Part shown: positions 8,043-15,172 of the stretch, piece after piece
How positions within the stretch are numbered: position 1 is the stretch's first letter
Layout: each line of letters starts with the position of its first letter
From: Anaerolineae bacterium
GTDB taxonomy: Bacteria > Chloroflexota > Anaerolineae > UBA4142 > SHND01
Direction of reading: 5' to 3'
Length of the DNA: 54,524 nucleotides
Assembly (NCBI GenBank): GCA_020851635.1
Contig: JADZCJ010000143.1
Location: 1 to 54,524, forward strand
The notes under the pieces: model-generated
What the model was told of the DNA's origin: nothing
Databases searched by the model: none
What the model saw: only the letters and a program-made list of their open reading frames with translations
Made by a program: the position numbers and the translations under genes

Positions 8043-8774
8043 TCAAACAATCTGCTGTGAGGTCTTGAGCCCGACGAACACCTCGCGTCCAAAAGGGTCA
8101 GGAATGATTTCGGTCTGAAAGCCCGCCGCGCCGAGACATTGTAACCAGACTGCGCGCGAAAACAAGCCGCAGATGTGACGGTCGTGCTCGACGGTGACCG
8201 GCTGAGCGCCCTCGCGCAAGAGATAGACGTAATCGGTGACGCAGGTGGTGTCGTTTGCGTCGGGGTCATACGTCCATTCGAAATAGCGCAAACTGCGACC
8301 GTCGCCGTCGGCGCCGCCGTCGTCGGTGGACTCGCGGAAGGTTTCGCGCACATGGTCAGGGACAAAGAGCGCGAGACCGCCCGGTTTGCAGTGGACTGCC
8401 GCCGTGGTGATGGCGCGCTGTAAATCTCCCACCGTGGTCATGTAATCAATCGCATCATGCGCCAAGACGGCATCAAAGGTGCGGTCGAGCCGCAGAGTAC
8501 GCATGTCGCCCTGAAGGTGCTCGCATTCGGGGTTGAGGGCGCGACTGACAGCGAGCATGTTTTCGGATAGGTCGGTCAGGGTCACGCGAGAAAAGATTTG
8601 TTTGAAATAGTATGCGATGCTGCCGCCGCCGCTGCCCAGTTCCAGGAGCGCGGAATCAGGGCGATCGGCGACGGGCGCGAGCAGAGGACGGAAAAATTCA
8701 AATTCGTCCGCATAGTCCTCGACAGGCGAGATGAGAGTCCACCAGGCGGCGAGGTGGGCGTACATCTTTTGCAT
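8043..8774 (-). CDS. Class I SAM-dependent methyltransferase
   Basis: A 243-residue methyltransferase with the SAM-binding motif LLELGSGGGS near residues 43-52, an acidic motif II (TLTDLSENML), DMRTL and the post-II region FDAVLAHDAIDYM. It starts 1 nt past the stop of the flavin monooxygenase gene, so it is clearly part of the operon. A methyltransferase is not expected in anthranilate catabolism. It could modify a small-molecule side product, detoxify an intermediate, or mark a different pathway from the one proposed. The substrate cannot be inferred from sequence. Confidence 0.88.
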   Translation of the reverse strand: MQKMYAHLAAWWTLISPVEDYADEFEFFRPLLAPVADRPDSALLELGSGGGSIAYYFKQIFSRVTLTDLSENMLAVSRALNPECEHLQGDMRTLRLDRTFDAVLAHDAIDYMTTVGDLQRAITTAAVHCKPGGLALFVPDHVRETFRESTDDGGADGDGRSLRYFEWTYDPDANDTTCVTDYVYLLREGAQPVTVEHDRHICGLFSRAVWLQCLGAAGFQTEIIPDPFGREVFVGLKTSQQIV

Positions 8775-8775
8775 A

Positions 8776-10341
8776 TCACGCAGCCCAGGGGCTCCAGGCG
8801 ATCACCTTGTCGGGAAGAATTTTGTAAAGGGCGCGGACTTCGCCGGGAAAACGCATGGTGGGCGGATAGACATCTTTTTCCAGATAACGTTGGGACAATT
8901 TGTTGAGATGTTCTTCGGCGCCCTGTTCGGTGATTTCGACGACGCGCCCGCGGATTGAAATATAACGGTCGGAATTGTCGGGGTCAGGAATTTGCAGGGC
9001 GACGTTGGGGCGCGCTTGCATGTTTTTGTCTTTGACGCGCCCGCGCGCCGAATTGACGATCACGTATTTGCCGTCCCAGTCCACATACACGCTCGTCACA
9101 TGCGGCGTACCGTCGGGGAGGAGGGTGGCAAGATGACCGAACGCCTTTTTTTGAAAGAGATCGAGAAAATCATCCGGAATCGCGCTGCGTCCGGGATGCG
9201 CTTTTTTCCACGTGCCGTATGCGTGCGCAAATGCGGGGTCCGCCATTTCGACGCGCTTGAAGCTGACGCGCTGGCTGCGGGTCAAAAGTTTATAGGCAAA
9301 AGGCACAGGATCGAGGTGCATATAGTTTTGCACGTTTTCGAGCCAGGTCAGACTGCGCAGGGCGGCGGTCTGAAAGCGGTCAACCACCGGTTTGCGCGTG
9401 CGTTGATATTCGGGAAGCGCGGCTGGAATCGAGTCACAGCGCGCAAAAGCATTGGCGAGCGCAATCGAGTCTTCCATGGCGAGTTTGGTGCCCGAGCCGA
9501 TTGAAAAATGCGCTGTGTGCAGGGCATCACCCAGCAAAACGATTGGTGTGCCGCCGAGCAGGATGTGATACCAGCGCCGCGTTTTGACGAGGGGAAAATT
9601 GAGCCAGCGCACAAAATTATTGTGCAACAGGGGATGCCCGCCGAGTTCTTGCTTGAACACGTCCGCGAGATATTCGACGGTTTTGTCATTGTCCATCTTG
9701 TCCAGTCCCGCCCTGAGCCATGTTTCGGGCGGACATTCGACGATAAAGGTGCAGTGGGTGGGGCTGAACTGGTACGAATGCGCGATAAAGAGTCCGACGG
9801 GCGTTTCGCGGAACATCATGGTCAAGCCGTCAAAGGGCTGTTCCGTGCCGAGCCAGATGAATTTGTTTTGGCGAATTTCGATCGAGGGCATGAAAAAACC
9901 CTCGTAGGTTTTGCGGACGAGACTGTTGGCGCCGTCCGCGCCGACGAGCAGATCACAATCCATGTAATCGGCGACGTTGGTGACGTTTTCGTGAAAGTGG
10001 AGCCGGATGCCCAGTTCGCGGCAGCGCTTGTGAAGAATCTGGAGCCATTTGATGCGCGCGACGCCGGAAATGGGATTGCCGTGAATGGGAATCGTCTCGC
10101 CGCGATATCGGACGATGACGGAATCGCGCTTTTGTGAGGCGCGCACAAATTCGTCATAGGTCTCGCGGTCATACCCGGCGAAATTGTCGAGCGTAGTCTC
10201 GGAAAAGACGATGCCCCAGCCGAAAGTGTCATCGGGACCGTCGCGCTCGATGACGGTGATGTCGTGCGCGGGATTTTGTTTTTTCAAGAGGATGGCGAAA
10301 TAGAGACCGGAAGGTCCACCGCCGAGGATGTTGATTTTCAT
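8776..10341 (-). CDS. Flavin monooxygenase fused to PPOX/F420-type split barrel (2-aminobenzoyl-CoA monooxygenase-like)
   Basis: A 521-residue two-domain protein. Residues 1 to about 385 are an FAD aromatic hydroxylase: GGGPSGLYFA (FAD), DDTFGWGIVFSE, LLVGADGANS and LLGDALHTAHFSIGSGTKLAMEDSIALA. These are signatures shared with salicylyl-CoA 5-hydroxylase and the N-terminal half of 2-aminobenzoyl-CoA monooxygenase/reductase. Those enzymes continue into an old-yellow-enzyme domain. Here residues about 395-521 look instead like a pyridoxamine-oxidase-like split barrel (FGHLATLLPDGTPHVTSVYV, YISIRGRVVEI), the fold of F420- or FMN-dependent reductases. The fusion suggests hydroxylation and reduction of anthraniloyl-CoA on one chain (inference). 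The start at 10341 begins at the FAD motif; upstream codons overlap a hairpin. Confidence 0.9.
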   Translation of the reverse strand: MKINILGGGPSGLYFAILLKKQNPAHDITVIERDGPDDTFGWGIVFSETTLDNFAGYDRETYDEFVRASQKRDSVIVRYRGETIPIHGNPISGVARIKWLQILHKRCRELGIRLHFHENVTNVADYMDCDLLVGADGANSLVRKTYEGFFMPSIEIRQNKFIWLGTEQPFDGLTMMFRETPVGLFIAHSYQFSPTHCTFIVECPPETWLRAGLDKMDNDKTVEYLADVFKQELGGHPLLHNNFVRWLNFPLVKTRRWYHILLGGTPIVLLGDALHTAHFSIGSGTKLAMEDSIALANAFARCDSIPAALPEYQRTRKPVVDRFQTAALRSLTWLENVQNYMHLDPVPFAYKLLTRSQRVSFKRVEMADPAFAHAYGTWKKAHPGRSAIPDDFLDLFQKKAFGHLATLLPDGTPHVTSVYVDWDGKYVIVNSARGRVKDKNMQARPNVALQIPDPDNSDRYISIRGRVVEITEQGAEEHLNKLSQRYLEKDVYPPTMRFPGEVRALYKILPDKVIAWSPWAA

Positions 10342-10365
10342 GGGCTGTTGTTTTTCGCAGAGACG

Positions 10366-10387
10366 GAGACGCAAAATATTGCGTCTC
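10366..10387. repeat. Hairpin between tetR and monooxygenase genes
   Basis: Perfect 9-bp stem GAGACGCAA / TTGCGTCTC with loop AATA, next to the tetR stop codon and about 25 nt before the monooxygenase start on the minus strand. No T-run follows. It may act as a processing or partial attenuation site that lowers or protects downstream mRNA relative to the repressor gene. This is inference. Confidence 0.55.
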
Positions 10388-10968
10388 TAGGGGCGGCGCG
10401 CGCCGTCGAGGAAGAGGTCGAGCGCGGCGTCGAGACGCGCGTCCACCGTGCCCAGACGCGTTTGCGCGTATTCGCCAAGCGTGGTTTCGACGATGGCGAC
10501 GTATGCCCACGCCAACCAGCGCGGGTCTTGCGTTCGGATTTCTTTTTTGTTCATGGCGTCGCAGAGGACCTGCTCGACAAGATCGGGCACCGCCTGCTGG
10601 TATGCCTTGACAACCCCGTGACGCAATTTGCCGTTGAACGCGTTGAGATCGCGGCGCACGAGACGCATGATTTGGCGTTGGGCGGGACGCATGGTGAGAT
10701 AGACGCGGGTGAGGGCGCGCAGGCGTTCACGGCAAGTGCTGTCGAGCGGACGCGCGGCGAGGGTTGCCTGCCGCGTGCGCGCCATGTAGGTGGTGAGCAT
10801 GGCGTAATAGAGCTGTTCTTTGCCCGGGAAATGGTGATAGAGCGCGCCGGTCGAAACCTCCGCCGCCTCGGCAATGTCGCGCATCGAAACATCGGCGTAG
10901 GTCCTGGCGACAAACAGTTTTTCGGCGGCGGCGAGAATGTGCGCGATCGTGGATTCGGTGCGGGTCAT
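10387..10968 (-). CDS. TetR-family transcriptional regulator of the kyn operon
   Basis: A 193-residue TetR-type repressor. The N-terminal helix-turn-helix is clear: ILAAAEKLFVARTYADVSMRDIAEAAEVSTGALYHHFPGKEQLYYAM (typical spacing). The C-terminal ligand domain is helical and unassigned. It is the first gene of the minus-strand operon. A perfect palindrome lies 18 nt upstream of its start, so autoregulation together with control of the catabolic genes is likely. The inducer may be kynurenine, anthranilate or a CoA thioester (inference). Start MTRTES was chosen over an ATG 18 nt upstream, because the TetR fold begins right after it and the upstream codon would abut the operator. Confidence 0.92.
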   Translation of the reverse strand: MTRTESTIAHILAAAEKLFVARTYADVSMRDIAEAAEVSTGALYHHFPGKEQLYYAMLTTYMARTRQATLAARPLDSTCRERLRALTRVYLTMRPAQRQIMRLVRRDLNAFNGKLRHGVVKAYQQAVPDLVEQVLCDAMNKKEIRTQDPRWLAWAYVAIVETTLGEYAQTRLGTVDARLDAALDLFLDGARRP

Positions 10969-10985
10969 GGGAAAAATTGAGCGCA

Positions 10986-11009
10986 AACATACCGAACGTT
11001 CGGTATGTT
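10986..11009. promoter_or_regulatory. TetR operator (24-bp perfect palindrome)
   Basis: The sequence AACATACCGAAC / GTTCGGTATGTT is a perfect 24-bp inverted repeat 18 nt upstream of the tetR start. Its length and symmetry are typical of TetR-family operators. It covers the predicted transcription start of the minus-strand promoter at 11013-11041, so binding would block initiation. A half-site-like CATACC recurs at 11015-11020. Confidence 0.85.
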
Positions 11010-11012
11010 GAC

Positions 11013-11041
11013 AGCATACCGCGATTTTAGGCGCGCGTCAA
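11013..11041 (-). promoter_or_regulatory. Promoter of tetR-kyn operon
   Basis: Minus strand: -35 TTGACG (11041-11036), 17-nt spacer, -10 TATGCT (11018-11013). The start point would fall in the palindromic operator just downstream, matching a self-repressed operon promoter. Confidence 0.65.
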
Positions 11042-11061
11042 ACGGGAGCGGTTGAAAATAA

Positions 11062-11090
11062 AAAACAGAACGCTGCAAGCGTTCTGTTTT
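11062..11090 (-). terminator. Rho-independent terminator of the MFS gene
   Basis: Perfect 13-bp stem AAAACAGAACGCT / AGCGTTCTGTTTT with loop of 3. It starts 10 nt past the MFS stop codon and is followed on the minus strand by a T-rich tract. It separates the exporter transcript from the tetR promoter region. Confidence 0.8.
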
Positions 11091-11100
11091 GATGGCTGCG

Positions 11101-12711
11101 TTATTCGCCGGGTCCGACGACGGAATGCCCTTCCATGATCATGGCGGGATTGCCCATTGTTTGAGCGCGCTTTTTGAAATCGAGATGGGGAATCATGAAT
11201 GCGGCGGCAATGCCTAGGGCGCTGACGATGGTGAGCATCCAAAAGCCATCATGGATGCCGATGGCGAGAGCGTGTCGCGCCGTGTCGAGGAGCGCGCGCA
11301 AGAGCTGGTCACCATTCGGCAGCGCGGCGGTGGCTTGGGTCAAGAGACGCAGCGCTTCGGGGCTGACCAGCGCATCGGGATTTTTGATGGCATGGAGCAC
11401 CTCGGGGGTTGCGTCTTGCGGAACATTCGCCGCAAAGGCGCGCGCATATCCTGCCGTGACGATGGTGCCCATGAGCGCCGTGCCGACTGTCGCGCCGATC
11501 GAGCGGATGAATTGGGTGGCGGAGGTGGCGACGCCGACATGGTGGTGGTCCACCGCGGTCTGCACGGCGAGGGTGGAATTGGGCAAGAGCAAGCCAAGCC
11601 CCACCCCGATCACGAACATAAAGCTGCTCATCAACAGCAGGTTTGGCGACATTCCGATAGTGGTGAGCAAAAACGCGCCAACGGTTACGGCGACCGAGCC
11701 AAAGATCAAAAAGGGGCGCACGCGTCCGATGCGCGAGACGAGCTGCCCGCCGATGACGCTGATGAGGGTCATGGTCAGGACAAGGGGAATGAGGACCGCG
11801 CCCGAAGTTGACGCGCTTTCGCCAGCCACGCCCTGCAAAAAGAGCGGCGCGTAGAGAATAATGCCAAACATGGCGATGCTGCTCAAAAACATCAGGACCG
11901 TCACCGAGCTGACGGTGCGATTGCCAAAGAGGGATAACGGGAGGATGGGGTCGTGCGCGCGCCGTTCAATCGGGATAAATAACGCCAGGGCGATCAGGAA
12001 AATGACAAACCCGACGACGACCTGCGGCGCGGTCCAGGGCTGCCCGTCGCCAATCCACGTAAAAGACAACAGGAGCGCAATCACGCCGATGGTGCTGACC
12101 ACTGCGCCGAGCCAGTCAACCCTGGCATTCTTGTGGCGATGGGTGGTGGGCAAGGCAAAGGGCAGGACCAGGAGTGAGAGCAGACCGATCGGCACATTTA
12201 CATAAAAGACCCAGCGCCAGCCGAGGGTGTCGGTGATAAAGCCGCCGACAATGGGACCAATCACAGAGGAAAGCGCAAAGATGGAAAAAAAGAGTCCCTG
12301 ATAACGCGCGCGTTCCGAGGGATCGGGAAAGACATCCGCGAGCAGGGTAAAGACGGTGGAAAAAATCGCGCCGGCGCCGATGCCCTGCAAGCCGCGCGCG
12401 ATAATGAGCCACAGCATGTTGGGCGCGAAACCGCACAGCCAACTGCTGAGCAAAAAGACAACCACGCCGCCGAGCGCGATCCATTTGCGTCCGTACATGT
12501 CGCCCAATTTGCCAGAGATGGGGATGATGGCGGTCTGGGCGAGCAGATAGACGGTGGTGACCCACGCATAAACTTCGAACCCGCGCAGGTCGGCGATCAC
12601 GCGCGGCATCGCCGTGCCAACCACCGTTTGATCGAGCGAAACCAAAAAGAGAGCCAGGAGCAAGCCAAACACAGCGAACGCTTTACCGCGTCGCGTTGCA
12701 TGATCAATCAT
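11101..12711 (-). CDS. MFS drug exporter, DHA2 (14-TM, EmrB/QacA) family
   Basis: A 536-residue polytopic membrane protein. It opens with the DHA2 N-terminal motif VSLDQTVVGTAMPRVIADL and has the MFS loop motif GKLGDMYGRKWIALGG, the motif C-like region GPIVGGFITDTLGWRWVFYVNVPIG, and length for 14 helices. It probably exports drugs or hydrophobic compounds using the proton gradient. It lies downstream of the NarL-type two-component genes on the same strand, separated by an inverted repeat that may terminate or attenuate. It may be a target of that system. The start is uncertain: an in-frame TTG at 12744 is possible, but MIDHATRR fits family N-termini better. Confidence 0.93.
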   Translation of the reverse strand: MIDHATRRGKAFAVFGLLLALFLVSLDQTVVGTAMPRVIADLRGFEVYAWVTTVYLLAQTAIIPISGKLGDMYGRKWIALGGVVVFLLSSWLCGFAPNMLWLIIARGLQGIGAGAIFSTVFTLLADVFPDPSERARYQGLFFSIFALSSVIGPIVGGFITDTLGWRWVFYVNVPIGLLSLLVLPFALPTTHRHKNARVDWLGAVVSTIGVIALLLSFTWIGDGQPWTAPQVVVGFVIFLIALALFIPIERRAHDPILPLSLFGNRTVSSVTVLMFLSSIAMFGIILYAPLFLQGVAGESASTSGAVLIPLVLTMTLISVIGGQLVSRIGRVRPFLIFGSVAVTVGAFLLTTIGMSPNLLLMSSFMFVIGVGLGLLLPNSTLAVQTAVDHHHVGVATSATQFIRSIGATVGTALMGTIVTAGYARAFAANVPQDATPEVLHAIKNPDALVSPEALRLLTQATAALPNGDQLLRALLDTARHALAIGIHDGFWMLTIVSALGIAAAFMIPHLDFKKRAQTMGNPAMIMEGHSVVGPGE

Positions 12712-12757
12712 TACGTCAAATTGCAACAAGTTTGCCAATGACAATTTGGAAAACCAA

Positions 12758-12796
12758 ACCCGTTCCTACAACCATCATTGTTTCGAGGAAACGGGT
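12758..12796. terminator. Inverted repeat between response regulator and exporter genes
   Basis: Near-perfect arms ACCCGTTCCT (12758-12767) and AGGAAACGGGT (12786-12796), about 35 nt downstream of the response-regulator stop on the minus strand. The stem is followed by a moderately T-rich stretch. It is a candidate weak terminator or attenuator between the two-component genes and the MFS exporter. Confidence 0.45.
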
Positions 12797-12831
12797 CCAT
12801 ACGGGATTGGCAAAAATATTGAGTAAAAGGG

Positions 12832-13467
12832 TTATGATGAGCGGTCTATCGGAACAATACCTCGCTGCAATGCGACGGCAACTGCTTCGGCGCGGCTGGA
12901 AACTCGCAGCTTGCTGAAAATATGACTGAGATGGGACTTGACCGTGTTTTCGGAAAGATTGAGCTGCGAGGCGATTATTTTATTACTGGCGCCTTCGACG
13001 AGCAATTTCAGGACGTCCATCTCGCGCGCCGACAACTCGTCTTCTTTGTCGTCGTGCATGCTCGTCAACAATCTGGCGGCGACGGCAGGTTCCAGCGGGG
13101 AACCGCCGGAGGCGAGCGAACGGATGGCGCGGGTCAGTTCGGCGGGACTGGCGTCCTTGAGCAAATAGCCCTGCGCTCCGGCGCTGAGGGCGGGCATAAT
13201 GTATTCGTCGGCGTCGTATGTGGTGAGAACGAGAAAGCGCGTAGAGGTTTGTTGCGCGCGGACATGTTTCATTACGTCAATGCCGGAAAGTTCGGGCAGG
13301 CGCAAATCGAGCAAGACCACGTCGGGGTTTTGCTCCAAAATGACGCGCACCGCTTGTGCGCCGTCGCCCGCCTGACCGACGATCTGCATGTCCGGCTCGT
13401 AGTGCAGCATAGAGACAAGCCCGTGCCGCACGATGGGATGGTCGTCCACCACGACGAGGCGAATCAT
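12832..13467 (-). CDS. NarL/LuxR-type response regulator
   Basis: A 211-residue two-domain regulator. The receiver domain has VVVDDHPIVR (acidic pocket), the phospho-acceptor Asp in VVLLDLRLPE and the conserved Lys in GYLLKDASP. The C-terminal LuxR-type helix-turn-helix is LSAREMDVLKLLVEGASNKIIASQLNLSENTVKSHLSHIFSKL-like, with typical spacing. The ATG overlaps the histidine kinase stop by 4 nt, giving a translationally coupled pair. By position it may control the downstream MFS exporter and the divergent MacAB-like efflux genes, as LiaSR- and BceRS-type neighbours do. Targets are inferred, not shown. Confidence 0.95.
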   Translation of the reverse strand: MIRLVVVDDHPIVRHGLVSMLHYEPDMQIVGQAGDGAQAVRVILEQNPDVVLLDLRLPELSGIDVMKHVRAQQTSTRFLVLTTYDADEYIMPALSAGAQGYLLKDASPAELTRAIRSLASGGSPLEPAVAARLLTSMHDDKEDELSAREMDVLKLLVEGASNKIIASQLNLSENTVKSHLSHIFSKLRVSSRAEAVAVALQRGIVPIDRSS

Positions 13468-14912
13468 GACGTCTCCTTGACAGAAAGAGTGACAACGGGA
13501 CGCGATTCGCGCGCGACGAGAAAGGGGTCGTTTGTGACGTCGGAAACACTGCCTGCGTCATGCGCCCGTTCGGGGAGGCGTTCCGCGCGCGCGCGGGGAA
13601 TCATGGCAAGGACCTGTGCGCCGTCGTCATTCGTCAAGACCAATTCGCCGCCCCACTGCTCGATGCGTTCGCGCATGCCCATCAAGCCAAAGCCGCGCGA
13701 GGGTTCCCGGATGCGTTCGTCGTCGTTCAAAACCTCGCCGGTCAAACCGATGCCGTTGTCGTGAATGACCAGGCGCACCTCTGCGGGCAGATACGCGAGC
13801 GTCACATCCACGCGGGTCGCGTTGGCATGTTTGCTCACATTCACCAGCGCCTCTTGCGCCACGCGCAGTAACGCGGAATCCACCTCGGCGCGCAAATCCC
13901 AGGCGTCGCCCTGTGTTTCGAAAGATACGCGCAGGGTGTCGGTGGAGGCGCGCTGGGCGAGACCGGCAAGCGCGTCACGCAGTTCGCCGTGTGAGAGGTT
14001 CGCCGCGCGCAAATTCCAAATCGAGCGCCGCGCTTCGGCGAGAGCTTCACGCGCCATTTCTTGCGCGAGTTGGATGTGCGCGGGTGCGTCCTGCGGAGCA
14101 ACCTGCAGGGCGCGTTCGGCAGCGCCCAGCTGGACGACGATGCCCGTCAAGCCCTGCGCCAGCGTGTCGTGAATATCGCGCGCCACGCGTGCGCGTTCCT
14201 GCATCACGGCGGTCTCGTTGGATTTTTCGACCAGCTTGTCGGTCTGCTCTTGGACGCGCACTTCGAGCTGCGAGGAGAAATCCTGAAGCTGTGCTGCCTG
14301 GGCGCGACTTGTACGCAAGGCGCTTTGCAGATTGCTGGCGAGCAAATAGGTGAGCGCGGCGATCGTCCAAAAAATACCGCCCCAAAAGGTCGCGGTCAAA
14401 AGCGGCGCAAAGGGCTGGAGCGCGATTGGGATCTCGATGCGAGACGCGACCAAGCCCTGCGATTCCAGAATTGCAAGCGCAATAATCAGAATGGTGGCAA
14501 GCGCGGCGAGACTGATGCTGGCGGCGCCGTCGAGCAACAGACCGGCGGCGCAGATGGGCACAATCAAGAGAGCTGCCCAGATGCCGTTGATGCCGCTGAC
14601 AAGCCCAAACAGTGTGGTGAGCAGGGTCCAGACGCCGATAAAGATGACGCTCGAAAGATTTGGCTTGCCAAAACGCACCAGCGCAATCAGCGCGATGAAA
14701 AAGACTGCGACCACGAGCAAGGGCAGCAGCGGAGTGCCGCGCGAACCGTCACCATTCGGCGGGGTAAAGCCGGGCAAGGCGAAACGCAGAAAAATACCCA
14801 TGCCCACTCCCACAAACAAAGGAATGAGCATGATGGGCAGCGCACGCAAAAACGCCTGACCGCGTCGGCGGGTCTCGTCCTCGACGTGCATCGCGTCCCG
14901 CAAATCTGTCAT
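13464..14912 (-). CDS. Sensor histidine kinase, HisKA_3 (NarX/LiaS-like)
   Basis: A 482-residue membrane kinase. The N-terminal half has about six hydrophobic segments and no large extracellular domain, as in intramembrane-sensing kinases. A short coiled segment follows, then the HisKA_3 phospho-acceptor motif ARVARDIHDTLAQGLTGIV and a HATPase domain (VIHDNGIGL, GFGLMGMRERIEQWGG). The start at 14912 is chosen because a TATAAT box ends 6 nt upstream, implying a leaderless transcript; the longer frame upstream has no support. It is paired with the overlapping response regulator gene and diverges from the efflux operon, suggesting it senses envelope stress or a drug. Confidence 0.92.
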   Translation of the reverse strand: MTDLRDAMHVEDETRRRGQAFLRALPIMLIPLFVGVGMGIFLRFALPGFTPPNGDGSRGTPLLPLLVVAVFFIALIALVRFGKPNLSSVIFIGVWTLLTTLFGLVSGINGIWAALLIVPICAAGLLLDGAASISLAALATILIIALAILESQGLVASRIEIPIALQPFAPLLTATFWGGIFWTIAALTYLLASNLQSALRTSRAQAAQLQDFSSQLEVRVQEQTDKLVEKSNETAVMQERARVARDIHDTLAQGLTGIVVQLGAAERALQVAPQDAPAHIQLAQEMAREALAEARRSIWNLRAANLSHGELRDALAGLAQRASTDTLRVSFETQGDAWDLRAEVDSALLRVAQEALVNVSKHANATRVDVTLAYLPAEVRLVIHDNGIGLTGEVLNDDERIREPSRGFGLMGMRERIEQWGGELVLTNDDGAQVLAMIPRARAERLPERAHDAGSVSDVTNDPFLVARESRPVVTLSVKETS

Positions 14913-14918
14913 GCGCTC

Positions 14919-14924
14919 ATTATA
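14919..14924 (-). promoter_or_regulatory. -10 box of leaderless histidine-kinase transcript
   Basis: Minus strand reads TATAAT GAGCGC ATG, so the -10 box ends 6 nt before the start codon and the mRNA would begin at or near the ATG. No Shine-Dalgarno sequence could fit. The same layout occurs at 34278 (YbaK) and 34876 (membrane protein). No good -35 box is seen. Confidence 0.6.
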
Positions 14925-15032
14925 GCACTCTACGCAGATTGGTAATCGCCGCATAGCGCGTTTTGCGTATCACCCGTTTGGGTGATGCGCGTTTCCTCCG
15001 AACGGCACACCCGGAATCATCCAAGCTCCTGC

Positions 15033-15060
15033 TTACATCAAGTAATTTGCTTGTTAAAAT
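15033..15060 (+). promoter_or_regulatory. Promoter of the MacAB-like efflux operon
   Basis: TTACAT (15033-15038), 16-nt spacer, TAAAAT (15055-15060), about 110 nt upstream of the membrane-fusion-protein start. Just upstream is a small hairpin ATCACCC-GTTT-GGGTGAT (14969-14986), a possible binding site for the divergently encoded regulator. Confidence 0.45.
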
Positions 15061-15172
15061 AGGCACAAAGAGGTAAGGTTGCGGAAATAGAGCTGATAGA
15101 GCCGGGTCAACTTGTGGAGAAAACATGCAGGATTCCCGGTTACGCGAATGGGAAAACAGAGGTGCAATCAAT

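Noticed and set aside
6691-8118. 475-codon plus-strand frame across kynA and the SDR gene
   Set aside because: It translates through the heptamer array into repeated KSKIKNQ and covers two well-supported minus-strand genes.
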